Part shown: positions 8,982-19,600 of the stretch, piece after piece
Layout of the letters: each line of letters opens with the position of its first letter
Position numbering within the stretch: position 1 is the stretch's first letter
From: an uncultured Bacteroides sp.
GTDB lineage: Bacteria > Bacteroidota > Bacteroidia > Bacteroidales > Bacteroidaceae
Assembly (NCBI RefSeq): GCF_963676325.1
Contig: NZ_OY781099.1
Span: 3,596,001-3,660,000, forward strand
DNA: 64,000 nt
Reading direction: 5' to 3'
Position numbers and translations under genes: made by a program
Notes under the pieces: model-generated
Databases searched by the model: none
The model's input: only the letters and a program-made list of their open reading frames with translations
What the model was told of the DNA's origin: nothing

Positions 8982-9047
8982 CATCCCTCACTCTATCACT
9001 ATTTCCTGTATACATTTGATTATATGCAATTTAGCCAGTGAGGGATG
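8982..9047. repeat. Inverted repeat CATCCCTCAC / GTGAGGGATG with 46-nt interior
   Basis: Ten-bp arms at 8982-8991 and 9038-9047. The same arm motif recurs at 9084-9093 and 9191-9200, and a variant pair with the same 46-nt interior lies beyond the IS at 11805-11870. Confidence 0.75.
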
Positions 9048-9204
9048 CTATTTCATCCATCACTTTTCCATCACTTTTCGAGGCATCCCTCACTATTTTA
9101 ACAAATATTAGCTCAAAAAAAAACAAAAATCGGCATGTTATTACAGGACAAGACACAGTTCCTAAAATCGATTAGAAAAATGTTAAAACAGTGAGGGATG
9201 CCCC

Positions 9205-9212
9205 GAAAAGTG
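9205..9212. repeat. Left 8-bp target-site duplication of the IS66 element
   Basis: GAAAAGTG immediately left of the element, identical to 11773-11780 on the right. Eight bp is the usual IS66-family duplication. Confidence 0.9.
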
Positions 9213-9235
9213 GTAAGCGTCTCCGCGATACCATC

Positions 9236-9266
9236 TTGTCCGTGATGATTTAGCCTTTTATCTTTG
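9236..9266 (+). promoter_or_regulatory. Promoter of the IS66 operon
   Basis: TTG at 9236-9238, a 20-bp spacer and TATCTTTG at 9259-9266 form a good Bacteroides -33/-7 pair just inside the left end, 20 bp before the first ORF. Confidence 0.7.
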
Positions 9267-9286
9267 TCTTCCAAAAAAGAAGAAAG

Positions 9287-9691
9287 ATGAAAGCATCCGA
9301 ACTATACACAAAAACAATAGAGGGCTACAAGCAGGAAATTAGTGTCAGTCTTATTACTTTGCGTGATTACTGTAAAACACATCATGTAAATTATAAGGGT
9401 ATTCAACTCTGGATGTCCAGAAATTCAATTACTGTAGCCCAGTTGAAAAGAGAAATCACTGTGCATTCTGATTCTTCTTCTGATTTTTCGGTTGTCCAAA
9501 CAGAATCAGGGCAACGGATTTATCCTCTATCTTTTCAGACAGGGGGAGTTCAAAAAGAAGACATCTGTAAGAACACTTATTCATGTGTGAAAGGAGTGAA
9601 TATAACTTTCCCCGATGGAGTGATTGTTTCGATTAAAGAGATAACCCAGGAAGATCTTAATAAATTTATTCTTTCATGTAATACCCATTAA
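9287..9691 (+). CDS. tnpA: IS66 accessory protein (first ORF, TnpA-like)
   Basis: 134 residues. The N-terminal half has a helix-turn-helix feel (SLITLRDYCKTHHVNYKGIQLWMSR), as in first-ORF proteins of Bacteroidetes IS66 elements. The C-terminal half (GVNITFPDGVIVSIKEITQEDLNKFI) matches the short beta segment that ends such proteins. It is needed with TnpB for transposition in the family, with a presumed DNA-binding role. The next ORF starts 5 bp after its stop, so the two are probably translationally coupled. Confidence 0.8.
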   Translation: MKASELYTKTIEGYKQEISVSLITLRDYCKTHHVNYKGIQLWMSRNSITVAQLKREITVHSDSSSDFSVVQTESGQRIYPLSFQTGGVQKEDICKNTYSCVKGVNITFPDGVIVSIKEITQEDLNKFILSCNTH

Positions 9692-9695
9692 TAGT

Positions 9696-10055
9696 ATGTT
9701 TGCACTTACAGAATCCATGAGCTACTATCTCTGTCCTCACTATGTGGACATGCGAAAAGGTATCTATTCTTTGTACCAGTTGGTAAAGTCAGACATGAAA
9801 CGGAACCCGCTATCGGGAGAAGTTTTTCTGTTTGTAGGTAAGAACAGAGAGTCAATCAAGATCTTGCACTGGGAGAACGGAGGTTTTGTTTTATATCAGA
9901 AGAAACTTGAAAGAGGAACTTTTGAGATACCCCGTTTTAATCCTTCCAGCGGTCAGTATGAGATGAAATGGACGACGTTCGTTCTGATAATGGAGGGCGT
10001 CTGCATCCGTTCCGCAAAATACAGAAAACGATTCTATACAGATTTAATACGTTGA
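9696..10055 (+). CDS. tnpB: IS66 family protein TnpB (Orf2)
   Basis: 119 residues with the family signature: a YYLCPHYVDMRKGIYSLYQLV opening, then LSGEVFLFVGKNRESIKILHWENGGFVLYQKKLERGTF. This is the classic IS66 Orf2 core of the form DMRKG...FLF...R...K.L.W. Exact biochemical role is unknown, but it is required for transposition in studied IS66 elements. Seventy-three bp separate it from the transposase gene. Confidence 0.92.
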   Translation: MFALTESMSYYLCPHYVDMRKGIYSLYQLVKSDMKRNPLSGEVFLFVGKNRESIKILHWENGGFVLYQKKLERGTFEIPRFNPSSGQYEMKWTTFVLIMEGVCIRSAKYRKRFYTDLIR

Positions 10056-10128
10056 TATATAAATATATAGATAAGTAATAACCTTTATTTTTCTTGGTAA
10101 TCCTAACAATTATTCGTACCTTTAAGGT

Positions 10129-11721
10129 ATGAATTACAAACGGATTGTTGAACTATTAGAAGATCAGCTCAGACTTTCTTCCGAAAGAGAAAAGGCTCTG
10201 CTGGAGCAAAATAGGCAGCAGTCTGCACTACTTCAGCAGCAGTCTGCGCAGATAGAAAGGCTATCTGTACAGACTGCTATTCTAACCGATACGGTCCGTT
10301 CACTGGAAGAATCCCTTCTTCAGAAGAAAGGCAACATACAAGTGCTGACCGGTAAGAACCGGGGACTGGGCAAACTCTTGTCCAACAAATCAGAAAAGAT
10401 AGTTCCTCAAATCAAAGAGGAGGATAAAGTGGAAGAAAAGCCTCGTCCATCACTGAAAGAACGTGGTAACAACAACGCCAAACGTAAAGAGTATTTTGAT
10501 CTGAAAACCATTATTGATGAGGTTTACCCCAATGATCCCGGCTTTGATAAGGAAAAATCCAAAATCATTAGTTATGTGGACTCTATCCGGTATGAATACA
10601 TCCCACCTCAGTTTGTCAAACACATCTACCGACTGTACAACTGTTTGTTTAATGAGAAGATGTATACCGCAAAAGCGCCAAGAACTCCGCTGCAGAACTC
10701 TAACTACGACGGTTCTTTCATGGCTGGAATACTACAACTCAGATACATCTACTCCATGCCCGTTGAACGAATCATCAAATTGTTTGGCGAGCAGGGATTT
10801 GAATTGAACAAAGCTACAGCTCACTCCCTGATTAAGAAATCCGCCTGGATGCTGGATCGTTTGGATGAAGTCTTAAGAAAAACGATTCTTGAGGACAGTT
10901 ACCTTTGTATGGATGAAAGCTACTATACCGTACTGACTCCAGAGAAAAACGAAAAAGGGAAAGGTGTTCGCAAAGGCTATATATGGGCAGCTCTTGCAAA
11001 TCAAAAGAAACTCATACAATACTTTTATGAAAAGGGTTCCCGCTCACGTGAAGTTCTGACCAATTATATCGGGGAAGAGTACAAAGGAGCCATCCAATCG
11101 GACGGACTTATAGATTATAAAATCCTTGAAACTGATGAATATCCCCATATAATAAGACTTTCCTGCTTTCAACACTGCAAGCGTAAGTTCCTGGATATTG
11201 AAGCAGATAAGGATGCCACTCAAATAATAGATGTTATCAATAAGCTTTATAGGAAAGAGCATAAAATCGGGAAGCATTGGAAACCAGACAGGATATTAGA
11301 ATACAGAAAAAAGTATGCCCCACCCATATTAAAGGAACTCAAAAGAAAACTCTTAAAAATACAATCCAATCCTTCCATGCTTCCAAAGAGCCCACTCTCG
11401 AAGGCGATTAATTATACCCTGAAAGAGTATGACGCATTGTGCAATTATATAGACAGACCAGAATATGCCCTTGATAATAATGCCATAGAACGATACATGC
11501 GGTACATAAGCTTAAGCAGGAAGAACTCTCTGTTTTGCGGAAGCCACGACGGAGCAAAGAGAACAGCGCTGCTTTACTCACTGGCTTGCTCATGCAGGCT
11601 AAATGGAATAAACACGTTCGAATACTTTACGGATATATTAAACCGGATGGCTTATATCAATCCCAATGCATCCGATGAAGTTTATCAGAAACTACTTCCG
11701 AATTCCTGGACAAAAGAATAA
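10129..11721 (+). CDS. tnpC: IS66 family DDE transposase (TnpC)
   Basis: 530 residues, full family length. Residues 1-65 form a Gln- and Leu-rich coiled coil (QQSALLQQQSAQIERL). The catalytic triad can be placed as Asp262 (LCMDESYYT), Asp325 (QSDGLIDYK) and Glu454 (NNAIERYMR), followed by the conserved RKNSLFCGSHDGAKRTALLYSL tail. No frameshift or early stop is present. The stop lies 31 bp before the right inverted repeat. Confidence 0.95.
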   Translation: MNYKRIVELLEDQLRLSSEREKALLEQNRQQSALLQQQSAQIERLSVQTAILTDTVRSLEESLLQKKGNIQVLTGKNRGLGKLLSNKSEKIVPQIKEEDKVEEKPRPSLKERGNNNAKRKEYFDLKTIIDEVYPNDPGFDKEKSKIISYVDSIRYEYIPPQFVKHIYRLYNCLFNEKMYTAKAPRTPLQNSNYDGSFMAGILQLRYIYSMPVERIIKLFGEQGFELNKATAHSLIKKSAWMLDRLDEVLRKTILEDSYLCMDESYYTVLTPEKNEKGKGVRKGYIWAALANQKKLIQYFYEKGSRSREVLTNYIGEEYKGAIQSDGLIDYKILETDEYPHIIRLSCFQHCKRKFLDIEADKDATQIIDVINKLYRKEHKIGKHWKPDRILEYRKKYAPPILKELKRKLLKIQSNPSMLPKSPLSKAINYTLKEYDALCNYIDRPEYALDNNAIERYMRYISLSRKNSLFCGSHDGAKRTALLYSLACSCRLNGINTFEYFTDILNRMAYINPNASDEVYQKLLPNSWTKE

Positions 11722-11772
11722 ACCTACTATAAGCCCAGAAAATATTTTATAGGGTATCGCGGAGACGCTTAC

Positions 11773-11780
11773 GAAAAGTG
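11773..11780. repeat. Right 8-bp target-site duplication of the IS66 element
   Basis: GAAAAGTG, identical to 9205-9212. Confidence 0.9.
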
Positions 11781-11804
11781 ATGCTTTCGTGAGGGATAAA
11801 AATC

Positions 11805-11870
11805 CATCCATCACGGTATAATCATTTGGTTATAAAGACATTGAACACAAAAGTGAGGGAGTGATGGATG
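11805..11870. repeat. Inverted repeat CATCCATCAC / GTGATGGATG with 46-nt interior
   Basis: Ten-bp arms at 11805-11814 and 11861-11870. Arm length and interior length equal those of the 8982-9047 pair, with one base changed in the arm, so both appear to belong to one repeat family. Confidence 0.7.
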
Positions 11871-11900
11871 AAATTTCATTTCTCTCTGATTGTAAAAAAA

Positions 11901-11931
11901 TAGCCAGCCGATTAAAGAAATCGGCTGGCTA
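11901..11931 (-). terminator. Terminator of lgt
   Basis: A 13-bp stem (11901-11913 with 11919-11931) with a 5-nt loop. Read on the minus strand it is followed by seven T residues, and it lies 25 bp past the lgt stop. Confidence 0.9.
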
Positions 11932-11955
11932 ATTATATTATTATTCAATTGTATA

Positions 11956-12777
11956 CTAGAACAATCTCTTGATATCTGGTTTCACAATAGCGCTAACTGT
12001 TAAATAAATACCTAGAAGTATCAATGGAATACTTAGTTGTTGCCCAATATTTAACCGCATACCCACTTCGGCTGCCACCTGAGGATTCTTCATAAACTCA
12101 AGTGCAAAACGGGAACCGAAGAAAATAATCAGGGAAACGCCGGTAATTAAACCAACCTTTCTTTGAAGTTCAAATTTCCAGTACATCACCAATGACACAA
12201 TTAATGCAACAATACAATAAAGCATTTCATAAATCTGTGTAGGATGGCAGGGAAGTCCGTTGAAATCTCTCACCCACTCTGCCGAGCGTACAAATTTAAA
12301 ACCCCAAGGCATTGTTGTAGGGAAACCGAAGATCTCAGAATTCATAAGGTTTCCTAAACGTATGCAGGCAGCTGCCACAGCAACTGCAGGAATCATTCTG
12401 TCGAACAACCACCAAACACTCTTATGGGTAACCTTCTTAGAATAATATACCATAGCAATGATCAGTGCAAATACTCCGCCATGGCTGGCTAGTCCACCAT
12501 TCCATATAGCAAATATCTGCATGGGATGTGCACTGTAGTAGTCCCATTCATAAAAGAAACAGTGTCCCAAGCGAGCACCTACTACTGAACTGATAATGGT
12601 ATAGAAGAAAAGCTTGTCTACCCATGCATCCGGGTGTTTTTCGTATTTAAACAAACGACTCACCATCTCATAACCAATAAGGAAACCAATTCCCCATAAC
12701 AATCCGTACCATCTGATCTCACGTCCAAAGATCGTGAAAATGGCTGGATCAACATCCCATGTTATATATGCCAACAT
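11956..12777 (-). CDS. lgt: Prolipoprotein diacylglyceryl transferase
   Basis: A 273-residue polytopic inner-membrane enzyme that attaches diacylglycerol to the lipobox cysteine, the first step of lipoprotein maturation. It is therefore needed for the many lipoproteins in this window (SusD, two GH43 proteins, and others). Visible family features are IRWYGLLWGIGFLIG near the N-terminus, VVGARLGHCFFYEW (around 92-105), GGLASHGG, the signature RLGNLMNSEIFG (around 142-152) and CHPTQIYEM, plus about seven hydrophobic segments. It is a single gene with a promoter box 56 bp upstream and a strong terminator. Confidence 0.97.
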   Translation of the reverse strand: MLAYITWDVDPAIFTIFGREIRWYGLLWGIGFLIGYEMVSRLFKYEKHPDAWVDKLFFYTIISSVVGARLGHCFFYEWDYYSAHPMQIFAIWNGGLASHGGVFALIIAMVYYSKKVTHKSVWWLFDRMIPAVAVAAACIRLGNLMNSEIFGFPTTMPWGFKFVRSAEWVRDFNGLPCHPTQIYEMLYCIVALIVSLVMYWKFELQRKVGLITGVSLIIFFGSRFALEFMKNPQVAAEVGMRLNIGQQLSIPLILLGIYLTVSAIVKPDIKRLF

Positions 12778-12832
12778 ATTTTTTATTTATAAATTAAATC
12801 TCTATTCAGACCAATATATTTTATTAGACCGA

Positions 12833-12840
12833 CAAAAATA
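12833..12840 (-). promoter_or_regulatory. -7 box for lgt
   Basis: CAAAAATA on the plus strand reads TATTTTTG on the minus strand, 56-63 bp upstream of the lgt ATG. Confidence 0.5.
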
Positions 12841-12967
12841 ATCAATTTGAATCACAAACAAAGAGTTACCAACTTAAATATTAAAAAATGTGCATACAAC
12901 GGGTAATTCAAGGCAATAATAGGTATAGATTGACGTTTCTTTTAAGAGACAACCGCCATTGACGCAA

Positions 12968-12983
12968 TAAATTTGTACTTTTG
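12968..12983 (+). promoter_or_regulatory. Two overlapping candidate -7 boxes for ruvA-sprA
   Basis: TAAATTTG (12968-12975) is followed directly by TACTTTTG (12976-12983), 29-44 bp before the ruvA ATG at 13012. Either could serve as the TAnnTTTG element. Confidence 0.55.
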
Positions 12984-13011
12984 TCTCATTTTCAAATTAA
13001 ATACAAATCAG

Positions 13012-13599
13012 ATGATTGAATATATAAAGGGGAATATTGCCGAATTAAGTCCGGCCTCAGCAGTAATTGATTGTAACGGACTGGGGTATTTTGTTAACAT
13101 TTCATTGAATACATACTCTGCTATTCAGAATCTTAGCAGTGTGAAAATTTATATTTACGAAGCTATTCGTGAAGATGCTTATGTGCTTTATGGCTTTGCC
13201 GATAAGCAGGAACGGGAATTGTTTATGCTGCTTATTTCTGTATCCGGTATTGGTGGAAACACTGCCCGCATGATTCTTTCGGCTCTTTCTCCCAGCGAAT
13301 TAGGCAATGTTATAAGCACAGAAAATGCGAATGTACTTAAAACAGTAAAAGGGATTGGCCTGAAAACAGCTCAAAGGGTTATTATAGATTTAAAGGACAA
13401 GATTAAAATCACAACCGGCAGTAATATTGCTGGTGGAGGAATCTCTCAGAATTCAGAAGTTCACGATGAAGCAGTAGCTGCTTTAACCATGTTGGGCTTC
13501 AATACTGCCGCATCACAGAAAGTTGTATTCGCCATTCTTAAGGAAGAGCCTTTGGCTAAAGTTGAACAGGTAATTAAATTAGCATTAAAGAGATTATAG
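13012..13599 (+). CDS. ruvA: Holliday junction branch migration protein RuvA
   Basis: 195 residues from the ATG at 13012; an in-frame start at 12973 would fall inside the promoter boxes, and MIEYIKGNI is the usual RuvA opening. RuvA binds four-way junctions as a tetramer and loads the RuvB motor. The OB domain (1-62), two helix-hairpin-helix motifs (LLISVSGIGGNTARMIL and LKTVKGIGLKTAQRVI) and a C-terminal three-helix domain that contacts RuvB (AVAALTMLGFN) are visible. One bp separates it from sprA, so the two are co-transcribed. The ruvA-sprA adjacency also occurs at sov in Porphyromonas. Confidence 0.96.
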   Translation: MIEYIKGNIAELSPASAVIDCNGLGYFVNISLNTYSAIQNLSSVKIYIYEAIREDAYVLYGFADKQERELFMLLISVSGIGGNTARMILSALSPSELGNVISTENANVLKTVKGIGLKTAQRVIIDLKDKIKITTGSNIAGGGISQNSEVHDEAVAALTMLGFNTAASQKVVFAILKEEPLAKVEQVIKLALKRL

Positions 13600-13600
13600 A

Positions 13601-16600
13601 ATGAGGAGCGAAAAGTGGTTTATCTGCTTATTGCTGACCGTCCTTAGCCTTCATGCCTGGGCAGTCCTTAATAACAGCTCGCCCAATGAGGTGAGTAACC
13701 ACTTTTTAGATTCAACATCGCAGGCTCCGGCACCTCCGGATTCTCTGAAACCACGGTATTCAGTAAAGAAAACAGTTCCTGAAAAGCTGGATGATATGAA
13801 AAAATCTCCGGCAGATCTTCGTACTCCGGAAAATATTAAAACGGAAGTTGAATACGACGAGAAGTCGGATTTATACATCATCCGCACAAAAGCAGGTACC
13901 TCTCAGGTGGATGTTCCTATGTTCCTTACTCCACAGGAATATTCGGACTGGAGCCTGAAAAAATCAGTTCAGGATTTTTATCGGGCAAAAAATAAAGAGA
14001 CGTTTGCCAAGGGAAAAGAGGAATTCAAGTTCATGGACATGAAATTCGATCTTGGTCCTGCTGAGAAGATCTTTGGTCCGGGAGGTGTGCAGATAAAGAC
14101 ACAGGGAAACGCGGAACTGAGCTTCGGATTTAAAACCAAGAATGTGGAAAATCCGTCTCTTCCTGAACGGACTAGAAAGACAACCGGATTCGATTTTGAT
14201 GAAAAGATAAACATCAGTATCAATGGCAAGGTGGGTGATAAGGTGAACATGAACATGAACTACAACACCGATGCTACTTTTGACTTTGACACAAAAAAAA
14301 TAAAGCTTAAATACGAAGGGAAAGAGGATGAAATAATAAAGCTTATAGAAGCCGGCAATGTTTCTATGCCTACCAACTCTTCTTTGATACGCGGTGCCTC
14401 ATCATTATTTGGTATCCGTACTGATCTGCAATTTGGAAAGCTCAAGTTGCAGACTGTTATTTCTCAACAGGAATCGGAATCTAAAACGGTAAAAAGTAAA
14501 GGAGGAGCACAGACCACTCCTTTTGAAATATCGGCGGACAACTATGATGAAAACCGCCATTTCTTTCTGGCCCATTACTTCAGGGATACTTATGACAAGA
14601 ACATGAGTCAGTTGCCCAACATTACTTCCGGAGTAACAATCAACAGGGTTGAAGTGTGGATTACCAATAAAAGAGGGAATTATGATAACCCCAGAAATGT
14701 GGTGGCGCTAACCGACCTGGGAGAGAATGAGCATATAAGTAACTCTTTCTGGTCAAAATCAGGTGTAAACAAAGTGCCGGCAAATAGTGCCAATGATGTT
14801 TACTCAAGAATGGTCAGCGATTATTCCACTGCCCGGAACATTAATATGGTAAGCGCTACTTTGGGAGCTATTCCTCAGATTGAAGGTGGAATGGATTATG
14901 AAAAGATAGAAAGTGCCCGACTGTTAACCAGTTCTGAATATACACTTAACGGTTCTTTGGGATATATTTCTTTGAAGTCAACTTTACAACCGGATGAAGT
15001 TCTGGCTGTGGCTTTTGAATATACATATAAAGGCAAGCGGTATCAGGTGGGTGAATTTGCCTCTGACATCAAAGAAACTGAATCGGCTCTTTTCCTGAAA
15101 CTATTAAAAAATACGTCCAATTCTCCTTCATCGGGATGCTGGGACCTGATGATGAAGAACGTTTATTCACTGAACGCTTACCAGCTGCAAAGTGATAAGT
15201 TCCGTCTGGATATTAAGTACCAGAGTGATACAACAGGAGTTTACCTGAATTACATTCCAGAAGGGAAGATTAATAAAACGCCGTTGCTAAGGGTGATGAA
15301 TCTGGACCGACTGGATGCGAAGAACCAAGCTAACCCTAATGGTTTCTTTGACTTTGTGGAAGGTTATACGGTAACAGCACAAAACGGACGCATAATTTTC
15401 CCGGTAGTGGAACCTTTTGGTAGTCATTTACGTCAGGCTATAGGAAACGATGTAATTGCTAAAAAGTATGTTTACCAGGAACTTTATGATTCTACAAAAA
15501 CAGTTGCCAAACAAATTGCGGAAAAAGATAAATTCAAACTAACGGGTGAATACCGTGCCTCTTCAGGGGCAGAAATCAGACTGGAATCAACTAATATTCC
15601 GGTCGGCTCGGTAAAGGTTACTGCCGGTGGTGTTACTCTTATTGAAAACTCGGACTATACGGTTGACTATTCAATGGGTGTTGTAACCATTCTCAACCAG
15701 AGTATTATTGATGCGGGTACATCTGTCAGCGTGAATCTGGAAAGTAACAGCAGTTACAACCTGCAACGCAAAACGATGCTGGGAATGAATTTCACTTATG
15801 ACTTTTCCAAAGATTTTCAGATAGGTGGTACCATTATGAATCTGAAGGAAAAGCCAATGACTACAAAGGTGGCTATGGGCGACGAACCTATCAGCAACAC
15901 TATCTGGGGAGTAAATACTTCATGGAAAAAGGAGAGTCAGTGGCTTACAAACATGGTGGATAAGTTACCTTTTGTAAAGGCCACACAACCGTCCCGTATA
16001 AACATGACAGCAGAGTTTGCACAACTGGTTCCCGGCCATGCAAAGGGTATACAGGGCAATGCTTCTTATATTGATGATTTTGAATCTACTAAAACCGGTA
16101 TTGATTTACGGCAACCATCTTACTGGATGCTTGCCAGCACGCCTTATGAAAGTGGCTCCAGTGCCCGTTTCCCTGAAGCTTCAAAATCAAACGATATTAC
16201 TTATGGTATGAACAGGGCACTTTTGTCATGGTACACTATTGACGGACTTTTTACCCGAAGAAGCTCGTCATTAACGCCGTCTCATATAAAGAGTGATCTT
16301 AATCAGCTTTCTAATCATTATGTTCGGGAAGTTTATGAACAGGAGATTTTCCCCAATAAAGAAACTTCCTATATGGAAACATCTACCCTTTCCATTCTTA
16401 ACCTGGCTTATTATCCTAATGAACGGGGACCGTACAACCTTGATCCGAATCTTACATCAAAAGGATATCTACCCAATCCGGAAAAGCGTTGGGGCGGAAT
16501 TATGAGAAAGCTGGATACCAGTGATTTTGAAACGGCCAACATAGAATATATTGAGTTCTGGATGCTCGATCCGTTTATTTATGAAAGCACTACAGGCAAC

Positions 16601-19600
16601 CGCCGCGGTGGTGATTTTTATATTAATCTGGGTGAGGTATCGGAAGACATTCTGAAAGATGGAAAGAAATATTTCGAGAATGGTATGCCTGTTGACGGTG
16701 ATCAGACCAAAGTAGAACAAACTGTCTGGGGAAAAGTACCTAAAGAACGAAGCATTGTTTATGCTTTCGAGAATGCATCCGGAGCAAGAAAGAAACAAGA
16801 TGTGGGATTGAACGGACTATCTTCCGAGGAAGAAAAGACTTTTGGAACGTATAGTACTTACCTGAATAAGATTAAGGCCATTCTTGATCCTGCTGTTTAT
16901 GCTGTGTTTGAAAAGAGTCCGTCAGGAGATCTTTACCACTATTACCGCGGTACAGATTACGATCAGGAAGAGAAAAGTATTCTTGATCGTTACAAATACT
17001 ACAACAATACGGAAGGAAACTCAACCGCATCGGAAGATTCACCTGAGAAATATGACGTTTCTGCCAAGACTGTTCCCGATGTGGAAGATATAAACCAGGA
17101 CAATACGCTCAATGAATATGAGAAATACTTCCAGTACAAAATAAGCCTCTCTCCTGAAAATATGAGGGTGGGAAGCAATTACATTACCAACAAGCGGACA
17201 GCAAACGTAAAATTACGCAATGGTAAGACTGAAGAGGTAAACTGGTATCAGTTCAAGATTCCGGTAAAGGACTATGAAAAGGCGGTGGGATCAATATCCG
17301 ACTTCAAGTCTATTCGCTTTATGCGTATGTATCTGACAAACTTCGCAGATCCTGTTGTGCTGAGATTTGCCACACTCGATTTAGTTCGCGGAGAGTGGAG
17401 AACATACGATCAGGCATTGTATAACTCTCAGCAACCGGCGCCTACTATTAGCGGCAATCTTGATGTTTCATCCGTTAATATTGAAGAAAATAGTGACAAA
17501 ACTCCGGTAAACTATGTACTTCCTCCGGGTATTACCCGTGTTATTGATCCGTCACAGCCTCAGCTTAAACAAGAAAACGAACAAGCCATGAGTCTGAAAG
17601 TGCAAAATCTATCTCCTGGTGATGCACGGGCTGTTTATAAAAGTTCAGGACTGGACCTCCGTCAGTATAAACGTCTGCAGATGTTTGTTCACGGTGAAAA
17701 GTTACTGGATGATGTTACTGAACTAGGCGATAATGAGATTTCTGTTTTTATCCGGTTAGGTTCCGATTATAAAAACAACTATTACGAATATGAAATTCCC
17801 TTGAAGCTTACTCCTCACGGACAGTACAACGGAAATACATTAAGCGGATGTGAAGCTGTGTGGCCTAAAGAGAATATGCTGAACATTCCTTTCTCCATAT
17901 TTACTGCGTTGAAGAAGCTGCGCAATACTGCAAAAAACAGTTCCGGTTCAAATGTCAGTTATTCCAAGTTGTATTATATGTATGACACCGACCAGCCTGC
18001 AAATAAAATAAGCATAATAGGAAATCCCAGTCTGGCGGAAGTAAAGACCATTATGATTGGAGTAAGGAACAATGCCCGTTCGCTGAAATCGGCAGAGGTC
18101 TGGGTAAACGAACTTCGCCTGACGGAATTTGATGAATCGGGCGGATGGGCTGCACAGGGGAATATGAATGTGCAACTATCGGATTTAGGAAGTGTAAACC
18201 TTGGCGGACATGTGGAAACGGCTGGATTCGGGGGACTGGAGCAGAGCGTAAGCCAAAGAAGACTGGACGATTATTATCAGTACAATTTTACCACAAGCTT
18301 TGAGTTGGGTAAGTTCTTTCCGGCTAAAGCAAAAGTATCGGCACCTGTTTATTTTTCCTATTCCAAGGAACTAACATCACCAAAATATGATCCTACAAAC
18401 AAGGATCTTCTCTTATCTGACGTATTAGATACATACTCTTTAAAATCTCAAAGAGACTCCATACTAAACATAGCCCGAGAGTTGACTACTTACAGGAACT
18501 TCAGTCTAAGTAATATGAGGGTGAATATTGCAAGCAAGAAACCAATGCCTTACGACCCTTCTAACTTTACCCTGAGTTATTCATATAGCAAAAAGTATAA
18601 TCAGGGAAATACTACCGCCTGGGAGAAAGAACAGGATTGGAAAGGGAATCTTGGATATAATTATTCACCGGTTATCAAGCCATGGGAGCCTTTTAAAAAC
18701 ATTAAAGACAAATCATCATGGATGAAGTTTGTAAAAGCCTTCAACCTGAACTGGCTTCCACAAAACATTTCCTTCAATTCGGATATATCACGCCATTATT
18801 ATGAATTGCAACTAAGAGATTTGGATAATCCTTACGGAGATTCGGGCATTCCACTTTCTGTGGCAAAAGAGTTTCTGTGGAACCGCGATTTTTCTATCCG
18901 CTGGGATCTGACTAAGAATCTGAAACTTAATTTCACTTCGGCTACCCGTGCAGAGATAGAAGAACCTTATGGAACGATAGATAAAAACCTTTATCCGGAT
19001 GAATACACCGCACGGAAAGATTCAGTAAAGAGAAGTTTGCTGCACATGGGTCGTCCGCTCGATTTCCAACAGACTTTTAACGCCAGTTACAAATTACCAT
19101 TCGACTTGGTTCCTATACTGAGTTGGGTAAGCAGTGATGTTAAATTCTCATCTTCTTATAACTGGGATCGGGGTGTGGATTTAACTGACGGAAGTTCCGT
19201 AGGAAATACAATCGCTAACCAGCGATCTATTGATGTGAACGGCAGATTCAATTTTGAGACGCTTTACAATAAGGTTCCTTTCCTGAAGGAGACAAACAGG
19301 TTCTTTGCTTCAACGAGCAGAACCACTCCTCCCAAAAAGGAAGAGCTGATGGCCAAAATCAGGAAGTTTGAGAAAGAGATTCAGTTGAAAAAGGATACTA
19401 CCGTAACCTTATCTCACGGATTAAGAACTAAAATACTGAAGGTTAGCGCACTCACTCAGGAGGGGAAAAGATATATTGTGAAGTATAAAGTTCTGGATGC
19501 AAATAAGATTCTTATCAACAACAGAGACTCTATAAAAATAAAGTTAACCATTCAACAAGGTCCTAAACCGGAAGATCAGGAATGGTATAAAATGGCTCAG

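Larger units (their letters stand above)
9213..11772 (+). mobile_element. Complete IS66-family insertion sequence
   Basis: A 2560-bp element bounded by perfect 20-bp inverted repeats (9213-9232 and 11753-11772, GTAAGCGTCTCCGCGATACC and its complement) and flanked by an 8-bp duplication. It has the three-gene IS66 layout (accessory ORF, TnpB, DDE transposase), all open and in the same direction, with an internal promoter. All parts are intact, so recent insertion and possible activity are inferred. It landed inside one arm of a pre-existing palindrome. Confidence 0.96.
9069..11783. repeat. Large palindrome split by the IS66 element
   Basis: The left arm at 9069-9103 is matched by a right arm at 9181-9212 that continues after the IS at 11781-11783. 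Removing the IS and one copy of its target duplication restores a 35-bp right arm that pairs at 33 of 35 positions around a 77-nt interior. The two mismatches become G-U pairs in a minus-strand RNA. Confidence 0.75.

Noticed and set aside
8692..9015. 107-codon minus-strand open frame crossing the kelch gene end and the repeat region
   Set aside because: It runs through inverted repeats and overlaps a supported gene end; its sequence follows the repeats.
10514..10807. 97-codon alternative frame inside the IS66 transposase
   Set aside because: Overlaps the DDE transposase in another frame with no supporting features; not a programmed frameshift site as far as can be seen.
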